DNA of 64,000 bases from JACVRW01 sp963803245 (GTDB lineage: Bacteria > Actinomycetota > Thermoleophilia > Solirubrobacterales > Thermoleophilaceae), in NCBI GenBank assembly GCA_963803245.1, contig CAWDLI010000003.1, forward strand, positions 62,001 to 126,000. The letters are read 5' to 3'. The position numbers and the translations under genes are program-made. Below the pieces are notes generated by a model. The model made no database searches and was not told the DNA's origin. It saw nothing but the letters and a program-made list of their open reading frames with translations. The number at the start of each line of letters is the position of its first letter. The first letter of the stretch is position 1. This document shows positions 47,109 through 55,346 of this stretch, piece after piece.

Positions 47109-47799
47109 GGCGCGCCATCCTATTGGCGAGCTCGTACAGCGCGACCGTGGCGGCCATCCCTACGTTGAGCGACTCCGGGCCGTCATCGCGCAGCGGGATC
47201 CGGGCCGTGTGGGCGGCCCGCTCGAGCAGCTCGGGCGGCAGTCCCTCGCGCTCGGCGCCGAGACAGACCACCAGCGGCGCATCGACCGGCCCGAGCTCGG
47301 CCAGCGTCTGGCCGGCGCGAGGATCGAGCCCGAGCAGGGCCCCCGGAAGCTCTTCGGGCAGCGCCCGGCCCGGCGGCCGCGCGAACAGGGAGCCCATGCT
47401 CGCCCGCACGGCCTTGGGCGAGTAGGGATCCGCGCACCCCGGCCCGAGCAGAACTGGGCCGTCGCAGAGACCGTGGGCGGCGCGCAGGATGGTGCCCACG
47501 TTGCCGGGGTCGTCGACCCCGTGAAGGTAGAGCATCACCCGGCCGGCGGGCTCGGACCACCTCCGCGAATAGACCCCGATCACGCGCGTGCCCGAGCCCA
47601 GCGTGCTCACCTCGTCGAGCAGCTCGCGCTCCACGTCGGTCCCGGCGCGGAGCAGCACCTCGGGCTCCCAGCCGGCGGCCGCGGCAGCGTCCACCAGGTC
47701 CTCGCCCTCGGCGGCGAACAGGTCGAGCCGCTCGCGCCAGCGGTGCTCGCGGAGCTTGCGGATCGTCTTCAGCTGCTCGTTTTGTGGGGAGGTGATCAT
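47101..47799 (-). CDS. TrmH/SpoU family RNA 2'-O-methyltransferase
   Basis: The 232-residue SPOUT enzyme has an N-terminal RNA-binding part (SPQNEQLKTIRKLREHRWRE) and the knotted domain with LHGVDDPGNVGTILRAAHG (motif 1), VVCLGAEREGLPPELL (motif 2) and IPLRDDGPESLNVGMAATVA (motif 3 with N-V-G/S). In many genomes such a gene lies upstream of pheS. The target is probably rRNA (TsnR/RlmB-like) but cannot be fixed. A palindromic repeat lies directly behind its ATG side. Confidence 0.85.
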   Translation of the reverse strand: MITSPQNEQLKTIRKLREHRWRERLDLFAAEGEDLVDAAAAAGWEPEVLLRAGTDVERELLDEVSTLGSGTRVIGVYSRRWSEPAGRVMLYLHGVDDPGNVGTILRAAHGLCDGPVLLGPGCADPYSPKAVRASMGSLFARPPGRALPEELPGALLGLDPRAGQTLAELGPVDAPLVVCLGAEREGLPPELLERAAHTARIPLRDDGPESLNVGMAATVALYELANRMARHA

Positions 47800-47810
47800 G
47801 GTTTGGAAAA

Positions 47811-47844
47811 TCGGTGCGCCGCCGGCCGAGCCGGCGGCTTCCGC
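47811..47844 (-). repeat. Palindromic interspersed repeat, copy 3
   Basis: Reverse orientation copy: TCGGTGCGCC, palindrome GCCGGCCGAGCCGGCGGC, then TTCCGC. Located 12 nt upstream of the start codon of the methyltransferase gene. Confidence 0.6.
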
Positions 47845-47864
47845 TCAGGCCGGGTCATGGAACG

Positions 47865-47889
47865 AAAAAGGGCGCCTCGCTGGGCGCCC
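47865..47889 (-). terminator. Intrinsic terminator of the rpmI-rplT transcript
   Basis: Minus strand GGGCGCC-CAGCGA-GGCGCCC followed by TTTTT: a classical Rho-independent terminator, 30 nt after the rplT stop. It is the best intrinsic terminator in the window. Confidence 0.85.
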
Positions 47890-47919
47890 GGGAGATGATG
47901 CTGCGGCTCGGCCTTTGAG

Positions 47920-48279
47920 TCAGGCGGCCACCGCCTCCCGGGCGATCTCGGCAAAACGTCGGAAGGTCTCAGGGTCGCGCACGGCCATGTCCGCCAGCAC
48001 CTTGCGGTCGAGCTCGACGCCCGCCTCTTTCAGGCCGTGCATGAACTGCGAGTAGCTGAGGCCCTCCTGGCGGGCCGCGGCGTTGATGCGCACGATCCAG
48101 AGACGCCGGAAGTCGCGCTTGCGCGTCCGCCGGTGCGCATACGAGTAGGAGTCGGCCTTGAGCAGGGCCTCCTTGGCCCGCTTGTAGCTCGACTTGGCCT
48201 GCCCCCGGTACCCCTTGGTCCGGTCGAGAGTGGCGCGGCGCTTCTTGCGCGCGTGGACTGAACGCTTGACGCGGCTCAC
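47920..48279 (-). CDS. rplT: 50S ribosomal protein L20
   Basis: The 119-residue protein MSRVKRSVHARKKRRATLDR with KGYRGQAKSSYKRAKEALLK and FRRLWIVRINAAARQEGLSY is a standard L20, an early 23S rRNA assembly protein that also represses the infC-rpmI-rplT mRNA in several bacteria. The start overlaps the rpmI stop by 4 nt. Last gene before a strong terminator. Confidence 0.97.
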   Translation of the reverse strand: MSRVKRSVHARKKRRATLDRTKGYRGQAKSSYKRAKEALLKADSYSYAHRRTRKRDFRRLWIVRINAAARQEGLSYSQFMHGLKEAGVELDRKVLADMAVRDPETFRRFAEIAREAVAA

Positions 48280-48470
48280 TTGTGGAGCAGCTCCCTGACC
48301 CGCTTCTGGTCAGCCTTCGCGACCAGCACCGGCTCCTTCAGCTTCCGCTTGCGCTTGGCGCTCTTCTTGCCCAGGTTGTGGCTCGTGAAGGAGTGCCGCG
48401 CGAGCAGCTTCCCCTTGGAGCTCTTCTTGAAGCGCTTCTTAGCGCCGGAATGCGTCTTCATCTTGGGCAT
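48276..48470 (-). CDS. rpmI: 50S ribosomal protein L35
   Basis: The 64-residue protein MPKMKTHSGAKKRFKKSSKG then KLLARHSFTSHNLGKKSAKR is a typical L35, very basic. It overlaps rplT by 4 nt. It is separated from infC by a 324-nt gap which probably contains its own promoter or a leader RNA. Confidence 0.97.
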   Translation of the reverse strand: MPKMKTHSGAKKRFKKSSKGKLLARHSFTSHNLGKKSAKRKRKLKEPVLVAKADQKRVRELLHK

Positions 48471-48794
48471 GGCAGCGCCCTATTGAAGCAGACGGCTGCG
48501 GGTCCGCCGGCCTCCTCCCCGGGTCAACCGACAACAACAGGCCGGGTACGGATGAGTTCTGTTACCTGGCCGTCGTATTCGTGCGGCGCATGGTGCACCG
48601 GCGTGCCCAGGCCGGGAGTGAGGTGTCGAGTTAGTCGCGGATAGCGCGAGTAACTGACAGGTCACTCTGGCTGCGGGGCCCTGCCTGCCAGCGGTCGCGG
48701 CCGTTCCGACCTCGGAGTGCTTAATCACTTAGGCACGTATACCGGGAGGAAATGAACAGGCCCCCACGCCTGCCTCATCGGCGGGCGGGCTGTA
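48471..48794 (-). promoter_or_regulatory. 324-nt infC-rpmI intergenic region
   Basis: No gene is seen. In most genomes infC and rpmI are tightly linked. On the minus strand the region contains GC-rich segments (CCCGGCCTG twice) and an AT-rich patch near infC (GTATACGTGCCTAAGTGATT) that could be a promoter. A leader controlled by L20 or another regulatory RNA is possible; no match to a named RNA could be made by eye. Confidence 0.35.
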
Positions 48795-49370
48795 CTAGCT
48801 GGCCGCGACCGCCGGCTCGGTGCTCTTCTTGTTCGGCGCGAGCAGCATGGTCATGTTGCGCCCGTCCTGCTGGGGCGATTGCTCGACCGTGCCCAGCTCC
48901 GCAACGTCCTCGGCCAGGCGCATGAGCAGCGCCTCGCCGCGCTCCGGATGGGTCTGCTCGCGCCCGCGGAACATGATCGTGACCTTCACGCGGTCGTCGC
49001 CCTTCAGGAAGCGGACCACGTGGTTCTTCTTCGTCTCGTAGTCGTTGTTCGCGATCTTCGGCCGCAGCTTGATCTCGCGCACGTTCACCTGCTTCTGGTG
49101 CCGGCGCGCGGCCTTCGCCTTCTGCTCCTGCTCGTACTTGTACTTCGAGTAGTCGAGCACGCGGCACACCGGCGGGCGGGCCTCAGCGGCCACCTCGACG
49201 AGGTCGAGGTCGCGCTCCTGGGCGTACTTGAGCGCCTGCGCGGTGTCCACCACGCCGATCTGATTGCCGTCCGCCCCGATGAGCCGCACCTGCGGAACCC
49301 TGATCCGCTCGTTGATACGGGTCTCGTCGCGCTCCGGGGGGCGCCGATCGAACTTACGCGGGATCGGCAC
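48795..49370 (-). CDS. infC: Translation initiation factor IF-3
   Basis: IF3 binds the 30S subunit and enforces start-codon choice. The 191-residue protein shows ERIRVPQVRLIGADGNQIGV, DLDLVEVAAEARPPVCRVLD YSKYKYE and KVTIMFRGREQTHPERGEAL, the two IF3 domains with a basic linker, and an acidic/Ala tail. GTG 49370 is the start; no ribosome site is visible. IF3 is known to act against leaderless and non-canonical starts, which is of interest in this genome. Confidence 0.97.
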   Translation of the reverse strand: MPIPRKFDRRPPERDETRINERIRVPQVRLIGADGNQIGVVDTAQALKYAQERDLDLVEVAAEARPPVCRVLDYSKYKYEQEQKAKAARRHQKQVNVREIKLRPKIANNDYETKKNHVVRFLKGDDRVKVTIMFRGREQTHPERGEALLMRLAEDVAELGTVEQSPQQDGRNMTMLLAPNKKSTEPAVAAS

Positions 49371-49500
49371 TAGCTACGGGACCAACTGGACGTCAAAAGG
49401 CGTTAGTGGCGTCGGGTGACAAACGGGCACTGGGCGCTTCAGCGAGATCCGATGCGCAAGAGTCGTGTGCCCTTCATTCGCGGCGAGTATAGCGGCGGAT

Positions 49501-51444
49501 CTAGCTACGGCGCGCGATTTCGTCACTCAGGCGATCGGCCAGCTCGGCCACGGATACCGCGCCCAGATCGCCCTCGCCGTGGCGGCGGAGGGCCACCTGG
49601 CGCTCCTCCTCTTCCTTGTCGCCCACCACGAGCATGTACGGAGCCTTCTGAAGCTCCGCGTCGCGGATCTTGCGGCCGACCGACTCGGTGCGGTCGTCCA
49701 CCTCGGTCCGGATGCCGCTCTTGCGGAGGTCCGTGGCCACGAGGTGCGCGTACGGGACGTGCCGGTCCGCGATCGGCAGAACGGTCGCCTGAACGGGTGC
49801 CAGCCAGAGCGGCAGCTCGCCGGCGTAGTGCTCGATCAGGATGCCGATGAAGCGCTCGAACGAGCCCATCGACGCCCGGTGGATCATCGCCGGCTGGTGC
49901 TCGGCGTTGTCCGCGCCCGTGTAGGTGAGCTCGAACTGCTCGGGCATGTAGTAGTCGAGCTGGACGGTGCCCAGCTGCCACGAGCGGCCGATCGTGTCGG
50001 TCATGTGGAGATCGATCTTCGGGCCGTAGAACGCCCCGTCGCCCTCGTTCAGGTCGTACTCGAGCCCGCGGCTCTCGAGAGCCCCTTGGAGCGCGTTCTC
50101 GGCCTTGTCCCACATCTCCTCCGTGCCCACGCGCTTCTCGGGGCGCGTGGACAGCTCGAGACGAGGCTTGAAGCCGAACTGGTCGTAGATGAAGTAGCTG
50201 AAGTCGAGGCAGCGGAGCACCTCCTCCTCGATCTGCTCCTCCGTGCAGAACACGTGCGCGTCGTCCTGGGTGATGTGGCGCACCCGCAACAGGCCGTGGA
50301 GCGTGCCGCTGGGCTCGTGCCGGTGCACCAGCCCCTGCTCGGCGTACCGGATCGGGAGGTCGCGGTACGACCGCGCGTCGCGCTTGTAGATCTGGACGTG
50401 AGCCGGGCAGTTCATCGGCTTCAGGCCCATCGGCTGGCCCTCCACGTCCGTGAAGTACATGTGGTCGCGGTAGACGTGCCAGTGGCCGGACTTCTTCCAG
50501 AGCTCGACGTCGTACAGGATCGGCGTGCGCACCTCGGTGTATCCGCGCTCCACGTTGCTCGTCCGCCAGAGCTTCGTGAGCTCGTTCCAGACGTGGGTTC
50601 CCTTGGGCAGCCAGAACGGCATGCCGGGAGCCACGTCGGAGAGCATGAACAGCCCCAGCTCGCGCCCGAGCTTGCGATGGTCGCGCGCGCGGGCCTCCTC
50701 GAGCCGCTTCAGGTGTTCCTCCAGGGCGGCCTTGTCGAGGAACGCGGTGCCGTAGATGCGGGTGAGCATCTGCCGGTCCGAGTCGCCGCGCCAGTACGCG
50801 CCCGCGACCGAGGTGAGCTTGAAGGCCCCGATCCGCTTGGTGCCGGGACCGTGCGGCCCGCGGCAGAGGTCGGTGAACGGGCCGTTCCTGTAGAGCGAGA
50901 CGCTCTCGACCCCCTCGTTCTTCACGAGGTCCTCGATCAGTTCGACCTTGTAGTCCTGACCCTCACCGCGGAAGCGCTCGATCGCGTCGGCTACGGGCAG
51001 CTCGGAGCGTTCGAAGGCCTCGTCGGCCTTCACGTGCTTCCGCATCTGGTCCTCGATGCGCCCGAGGTCGTGCTCGGAGACGCTCACGCCCTCCGGGAAC
51101 TCGAAGTCGTAGTAGAAGCCGTCCTCGATCGGCGGTCCGATCGAGACCTTCACGCCCGGGTACAGCTCCGTGACCGCGGTGGCGAGCACGTGCGCCGCGT
51201 CGTGGCGGATCAGCCATAGCGGGCCCTGGCCGTTCTCGGGCGACTTCGCCGTCACGATCTCGATGCCCGCGCCGTCCGGCAGCGGGGCCGAGAGGTCGCG
51301 CAGCTCGGGTCCCGCGCCGTTGTCCGTCACGAGGATGCCCAGGGCGGCGCGAGCCAGGCCGGGGCCGATTGCGGCGGCCGCGTCCGCGCCCGTCGAGCCT
51401 TCCGGGAGGTCGAGCGCCGTGCCGTCTGGGAGATGGACCTTCAC
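49501..51444 (-). CDS. thrS: Threonyl-tRNA synthetase
   Basis: This class II synthetase charges tRNA-Thr. The 647-residue protein has a TGS domain (KVHLPDGTALDLPEGSTGAD), the editing domain with HDAAHVLATAV (H-x3-H), the catalytic core with zinc ligands in LKPMNCPAHVQIYK and the motif GLVHRHEPSGTLHGLLRVRH, AFYGPKIDLHMTD, PAMIHRASMGSFERFIGILI (motif 3) and an anticodon-binding C-terminus. GTG 51444 is preferred for its GGAGAG ribosome site; GTG 51456 would add four residues. Upstream is the frameshifted glycosyltransferase. Confidence 0.95.
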   Translation of the reverse strand: MKVHLPDGTALDLPEGSTGADAAAAIGPGLARAALGILVTDNGAGPELRDLSAPLPDGAGIEIVTAKSPENGQGPLWLIRHDAAHVLATAVTELYPGVKVSIGPPIEDGFYYDFEFPEGVSVSEHDLGRIEDQMRKHVKADEAFERSELPVADAIERFRGEGQDYKVELIEDLVKNEGVESVSLYRNGPFTDLCRGPHGPGTKRIGAFKLTSVAGAYWRGDSDRQMLTRIYGTAFLDKAALEEHLKRLEEARARDHRKLGRELGLFMLSDVAPGMPFWLPKGTHVWNELTKLWRTSNVERGYTEVRTPILYDVELWKKSGHWHVYRDHMYFTDVEGQPMGLKPMNCPAHVQIYKRDARSYRDLPIRYAEQGLVHRHEPSGTLHGLLRVRHITQDDAHVFCTEEQIEEEVLRCLDFSYFIYDQFGFKPRLELSTRPEKRVGTEEMWDKAENALQGALESRGLEYDLNEGDGAFYGPKIDLHMTDTIGRSWQLGTVQLDYYMPEQFELTYTGADNAEHQPAMIHRASMGSFERFIGILIEHYAGELPLWLAPVQATVLPIADRHVPYAHLVATDLRKSGIRTEVDDRTESVGRKIRDAELQKAPYMLVVGDKEEEERQVALRRHGEGDLGAVSVAELADRLSDEIARRS

Positions 51445-51475
51445 GCGGCTCTCCACGGTACCGACAGCGCGGGAC

Positions 51476-52713
51476 TCAGAGGAGCTCGCCCAGGAGCCGC
51501 AGCTCGCGCTCGGCAGCGGCCGTGACGAGGAACCGCTCACGCACCCGCTCCCGGCCCGCGCGACCCATCTCCACCGCCAATCCCGGGTCGCGCACGAGCT
51601 CGACGAGATGCGCCGCGGTGGACTCCACCTCATCGGCCAGGAAGCCGTCCACGCCGTGGCGCACGGTGAGCGGCAGGCCGCCCCCGGTGCCGCCCACGAC
51701 GGGCGTGCGCCTCCAGAGCGCCTCGCACGGGCCGAGGTCGAAGCCCTCCCCCAGTGAGCTCTCCAGCACCACCCGGGCCAGGTGCTGGAGCCCTCCGAGC
51801 TCGAGGCTGCCGAGCGACTCGTACGAGGTGAGCAGCACCACCCCGGGCGTGTCGCCGACGTAGTCGGAGACCTCCTTGGCGGCCCGCCACTCCTCGCTCG
51901 CCGCGGAGTCGAGCGTCGCAGCGAGCACGAGCTGGAGCGACGGCTCCTCGGCGCGGGCGAGGCGGAAGCTCTCGATGGTCGAGTGGGGGTCGTCCCAGCG
52001 GTCGAGCTCGAGCAGCTGGAGGCAGAACGGGTGGTCGAGGTCCACGCCGAGCGGGCGCACGACCCGGCCCGGGAGGCGCGGCTCCAGCTCCAGATTGCGC
52101 GGGTCGAGCGGATCGATGCCCGGCGGCGCGGCTCTGACCGCGTCGTCCGCCAGCCCTGCCGGGCAGGAACGAGGGGTCCGGGGCGAGCACCAGGTCGCAG
52201 CCCCCGATCAGGCGGCGCGATCCGCTCCAGCGCCTCCGCCTCCGGCTCGGCTCCGTTCACGTGGCAGTGCCACACCGACCCTGCGCCCCTCGAGCCACGG
52301 GGCCAGGCCCGCGGTGCCGGGATCGTGCAGCACCACCACGTCGTGGTCGCCCTCGATCGCCTCGGCCACGCGAGCGCAGGCCCCGGCGTAGGACTGCCAG
52401 TCGGCCTCCGTGATGGCGCTCTCGGCCCCGCGCAGCCCGCCGTGGAGCGCCCCCGCGACCCTGCGCAGCTCGGGATCGCCGAACAGCACGCGCCACTCCA
52501 CGCTCACGCCTGCGCCGGCCTCGACCGCCAGCAGCCCGCCGAGCAGCTCCGGCACCCGGCCGCCGGCGCCCGCGACCGTCACGTGGAGGATGCGCGCCCC
52601 CTGGACGCCGCGCGCCGCCTCGTGCACCGCCTCCACCGCGCGGCGCCCGCCGCGGGCGCGTAATCCCCCGGAGGACGCGGGGCCACCGCCATCGGCTGGA
52701 GGTCGGCCGCCAT
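51476..52713 (-). pseudogene. GT4 glycosyltransferase (trehalose-synthase-like) with four apparent frameshifts
   Basis: Reading from ATG 52713 (MAADLQPMAVAPRPPGDYA), the protein is continuous only if the frame is changed near 52650 (-1) and near 52255, 52215 and 52165 (each one extra base: extra G, extra C, extra G). Reconstructed length is about 411 residues. Features: ILHVTVAGAGGRVPELLGGL, VVVLHDPGTAGLAPWLEGRR, HCHVNGAEP, PDPSFLP, then RVVRPLGVDLDHPFCLQLLE and ESSLGEGFDLGPCEALWRRT with the E-x7-E-type GT4 motif, and VVGGTGGGLPLTV. This layout fits TreT-like trehalose synthases. The C-terminal half is intact and well conserved, so consensus errors are at least as likely as decay. Confidence 0.7.
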
Positions 52714-52777
52714 GGGCGCGCAGCGTACTTTGGGCCCGCCCCGCGGGCCAGCCGGGCGCCATTGCACAGCAACCCCT

Positions 52778-52796
52778 GTGTGATCGCAGCTCACAC
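52778..52796 (+). promoter_or_regulatory. CRP-like inverted repeat upstream of rpf-like gene
   Basis: GTGTGA-tcgcagc-TCACAC, a perfect 6-bp dyad with 7-nt spacing. A TACGGT -10 candidate lies at 52817-52822, so the dyad covers the -35 area. Spacing is one nt wider than the usual CRP site (TGTGA-N6-TCACA). Confidence 0.35.
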
Positions 52797-52934
52797 GACG
52801 AACGTCCGTTCGTACCTACGGTGGCCAGGTCAGTCACCGGCGCAAGACGGTCCGTCAGCGGCCGCGCCGGTCCCCGCCGTGCCCCTCCGGGTGCGGGTCG
52901 CCTCGCAGCAGGCGGAATTCGACACGCGGAGGTG

Positions 52935-53375
52935 ATGCGCGTGCCCATGCGCAAGCTGCTCGTCCCGATGTTCATTTCAGCGGTAGTCCTCGTCCCAGCC
53001 GCCTCGGCGGCCGTGGGCCCCCTGGGCCCGGCGCCCGTGAAGCGCGACGATTCAGGGGACGCTCGCCGCGCGATCGAGCGCGAAGCCCACAGCCAGACCC
53101 GCGCCGCGGTCCGGCGCGCGCGGCGGAAGGCGCGGCCCGCGTTCGTAGTCCCGGCGCACCTACAGGCGATCGCCCAGTGCGAGTCCGGCGGCGACCCGCG
53201 CGCCATCGGCGGCGGCGGCGCCTACCGTGGCAAGTACCAGTTCAGCTACTCGACCTGGGCCGGAGTGGGCGGCACGGGCGACCCGGCGGCCGCCCCCGAG
53301 GCCGAGCAGGACCGCCGCGCGGCGATGCTCTACGACCGCAGCGGCGCGGGCCAGTGGCCCGTGTGCGGCGGCTAA
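52935..53375 (+). CDS. Secreted Rpf/transglycosylase-like protein
   Basis: The 146-residue protein (ATG 52935, ribosome site CGGAGG) has a signal peptide (MRVPMRKLLVPMFISAVVLV to ASA), a basic linker of about 60 residues, and a C-terminal resuscitation-promoting-factor-like lysozyme-fold domain: LQAIAQCESGGDPRAIGG with the catalytic Glu, YRGKYQFSYSTWAGVGG and GQWPVCGG. Such enzymes cleave peptidoglycan and aid growth restart. The leader is about 105 nt; I see no match to the c-di-AMP riboswitch common before rpf genes. Confidence 0.85.
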   Translation: MRVPMRKLLVPMFISAVVLVPAASAAVGPLGPAPVKRDDSGDARRAIEREAHSQTRAAVRRARRKARPAFVVPAHLQAIAQCESGGDPRAIGGGGAYRGKYQFSYSTWAGVGGTGDPAAAPEAEQDRRAAMLYDRSGAGQWPVCGG

Positions 53376-53427
53376 GGGGGGCGTTATCGCGGAGCGCCGT
53401 GCCGTTGCGGCGCACGGCCGGCGTCGG

Positions 53428-53478
53428 GAGTGTGGGCCGACTTATGCGCGTATATGGCGGATAACTCGGGCCACACTC
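53428..53478. repeat. 51-bp imperfect inverted repeat between convergent genes
   Basis: Arms 53428-53449 and 53457-53478 (22 bp, three mismatches) around loop gtatatg. The inner part (ACTTATGCGC/GCGGATAACT) is AT-rich for this DNA. It lies between the convergent rpf-like and MBL genes, so a bidirectional terminator is the simplest reading. Confidence 0.6.
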
Positions 53479-53491
53479 TGGGCCCCGGGGC

Positions 53492-54229
53492 CTAGTCCCG
53501 GTTGACGGCGCTGCCGGGCACGATGTCGTCCCGGCCGTCGTCCCAGCGCACCCAGGCCTTGTGCCCACCGTCGTAGTCGGGCGCCCAGAGCACGAGCGTC
53601 GCCTCGTCCTCGCCCACCTTGCAGCGCTCGGTGGACTCGGGGTCGAGGCCGCGCCAGAGGCGCACGAAGGCATTCTGCTCCCACTCGTCGCCGATCGTGG
53701 TCGGGTCGGTGTGACCGGGGCGCACCACGGTCTCGTGGGGCAGCTCCATCAGCACGTCCATGATCGAGTGCTTGAGGTCCGCGAAGCTCGTGGATCCCGG
53801 CGCGCGCACGCCGCCCACGGAGCCCTTGAAGAGCGTGTCGCCGGTGAACACCTCGCCCCCGACCACGAAGTTCAGCATCCCGTCCGTGTGCCCGGGCGTG
53901 TGCAGTGACTCGATGCGCAGCCCGCCCGCCTCGATCGGCTCGCCGGGCTCGATCGTGCGGTCCACGTCCAGCAGCCGCGCGGCCTCGAGCGGGTGCGCCA
54001 CGATCTCCACGCCGTGGCGCTCCTTCCAGACGTGGTTCTCGGCCACGTGGTCGGCGTGGTGATGGGTCAGGAGCAGCATCTTCACGTCGAGCCCGTGACG
54101 GTCGGCCGCCTCCAGCAGCGGCTCCGACGGGCCGCCCGAATCGATGACCACGCCGGTGCCGCCCTCCTCGTCGCCCACCAGGTAGGCGTTGGAGAGCCAG
54201 TCCGACTGCATGGAGCGCTCGACGATCAT
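53492..54229 (-). CDS. MBL-fold metallohydrolase (glyoxalase II-like)
   Basis: The 245-residue protein shows the metallo-beta-lactamase motif THHHADH, then HTPGHTDGMLNFVVGGEVFT GDTLF and RPGHTDPTTIG for metal ligands. The order fits hydroxyacylglutathione-hydrolase-like or related thioester hydrolases. A C-terminal extension of about 45 residues (DGGHKAWVRWDDGRDDIVPG) is extra to the minimal domain. Divergent from the class V aminotransferase with 29 nt between starts. Substrate unknown. Confidence 0.85.
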   Translation of the reverse strand: MIVERSMQSDWLSNAYLVGDEEGGTGVVIDSGGPSEPLLEAADRHGLDVKMLLLTHHHADHVAENHVWKERHGVEIVAHPLEAARLLDVDRTIEPGEPIEAGGLRIESLHTPGHTDGMLNFVVGGEVFTGDTLFKGSVGGVRAPGSTSFADLKHSIMDVLMELPHETVVRPGHTDPTTIGDEWEQNAFVRLWRGLDPESTERCKVGEDEATLVLWAPDYDGGHKAWVRWDDGRDDIVPGSAVNRD

Positions 54230-54244
54230 CGCTGGCGTGAAGCC

Positions 54245-54250
54245 TAGTAT
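54245..54250 (+). promoter_or_regulatory. -10 box of near-leaderless aminotransferase promoter
   Basis: TAGTAT with an 8-nt spacer to GTG 54259. Confidence 0.45.
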
Positions 54251-54258
54251 CCGCTCGC

Positions 54259-55341
54259 GTGGACCAGCTTCGACGTGAGTTCCCGGTATGCGAGCGCAAG
54301 GCGTACCTGAACGCCGGCACCAACGGTCCCGTACCCGCGCGAGCGGCCGAGGCAGCGCGGGCCGCGATCGAGCGCCAGACGCTCGACGGCCGCTCCGGAA
54401 AGGCGCTGATGGAGGGGCTGATCGAGCAACTTGGAGTCCTGCGCTCGCGGGTGGCCGGACTGCTCGGCTGCGACTCGACCGAGCTGGCGCTCACGAGCTC
54501 CACCACCGACGGCGTGAATGCCGTGCTCGCCTCGCTCGACCTGCGCGCCGGGGACGAGATCGTGACGAGCGATGAGGAGCACCCCGGCATCCTCGCCCCG
54601 CTGGCCGCCGTGCGGGAGCGGCTGGGCGTCCGGATCCGGGTGGCTCCGATGCGCGAGCTGTCCGCCGCGGTGGGAGACCGCACCCGGCTCGTGGCCACTT
54701 CGCACGTGTCCTGGAAAAGCGGCGACGTGGTGGACTGCGGCGCCCTGTCCGCGGCCGGCGCTCCCGTGCTCCTCGATGGGGCGCAGGGACTCGGCGCGGT
54801 GCCGGTGAACGTGCGCCTTTTGGGCTGCGACTTCTACGCCGCGTCGGGCCAGAAGTGGCTCTGCGGGCCGAACGGCACCGGCTATCTGTATGTCCGCGCG
54901 GAGCGTGCGCCGGAGCTCTCGCCGCCCTGGCCCGGGTACGGCACGCTCGAGAGCTCCGCCGACCCGCTCAACTCGGAGTTTCACGAGGACTCGCGGCGCT
55001 TCGACACCCTCGGCTTCCCGGCGGAGCACCAGCTGGCGTGGGCGCTCGCCGCGCTCGACGTGCTCGAGGAGCCGGGCCTCGAGCGCGTGCACGAGCACGC
55101 CTGCGCGCAGGCCGAGGCGCTCGCAGAGAGGCTCATCGGGAGCGGCCGCGTGGTGGCGCCTCGCGGCCCCTCGACGCTCGTCTCATGGGAGGCCGAGGAT
55201 CCCGAGGGGCTCGTGGCCGCCCTCGGCGAGCGCGGCTTCGTGCTGCGGAACCTCCCCGGAACGCCATACGTGCGCGCATCGGTCGGCGCCTGGAACAACC
55301 AGGACGACATCGACGGCCTGCTGAGCGCCCTCGCCGAGTAG
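54259..55341 (+). CDS. Class V aminotransferase (cysteine-desulfurase/selenocysteine-lyase-like)
   Basis: The 360-residue PLP enzyme begins with a short N-terminal segment (FPVCERKAYLNAGTNGPVP) and shows SSTTDGVNAVLASLDL, SHVSWKSGDVVD, the cofactor Asp in LLDGAQGLGAVP and Schiff-base Lys in FYAASGQKWLCGPNGTGYLY. The region of the desulfurase active-site Cys cannot be confirmed, so a kynureninase-, isopenicillin-epimerase- or cysteine-desulfurase-type reaction remains open. GTG start behind a TAGTAT box. No suf/isc genes nearby. Confidence 0.85.
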   Translation: MDQLRREFPVCERKAYLNAGTNGPVPARAAEAARAAIERQTLDGRSGKALMEGLIEQLGVLRSRVAGLLGCDSTELALTSSTTDGVNAVLASLDLRAGDEIVTSDEEHPGILAPLAAVRERLGVRIRVAPMRELSAAVGDRTRLVATSHVSWKSGDVVDCGALSAAGAPVLLDGAQGLGAVPVNVRLLGCDFYAASGQKWLCGPNGTGYLYVRAERAPELSPPWPGYGTLESSADPLNSEFHEDSRRFDTLGFPAEHQLAWALAALDVLEEPGLERVHEHACAQAEALAERLIGSGRVVAPRGPSTLVSWEAEDPEGLVAALGERGFVLRNLPGTPYVRASVGAWNNQDDIDGLLSALAE

Positions 55342-55346
55342 CGGCG

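Noticed and set aside
48471..48794. RNase P RNA, tmRNA or SRP RNA in the infC-rpmI gap
   Set aside because: None of the hallmark sequences of these RNAs could be found on either strand by eye.
49501..52275. 924-codon thrS frame starting in the glycosyltransferase
   Set aside because: The added N-terminus is mostly an out-of-frame reading of the glycosyltransferase; thrS proper starts at GTG 51444 with a ribosome site.
52745..52934. c-di-AMP (ydaO) riboswitch before the rpf-like gene
   Set aside because: Leader of suitable length, but the conserved blocks I know from actinobacterial rpf leaders are not visible.
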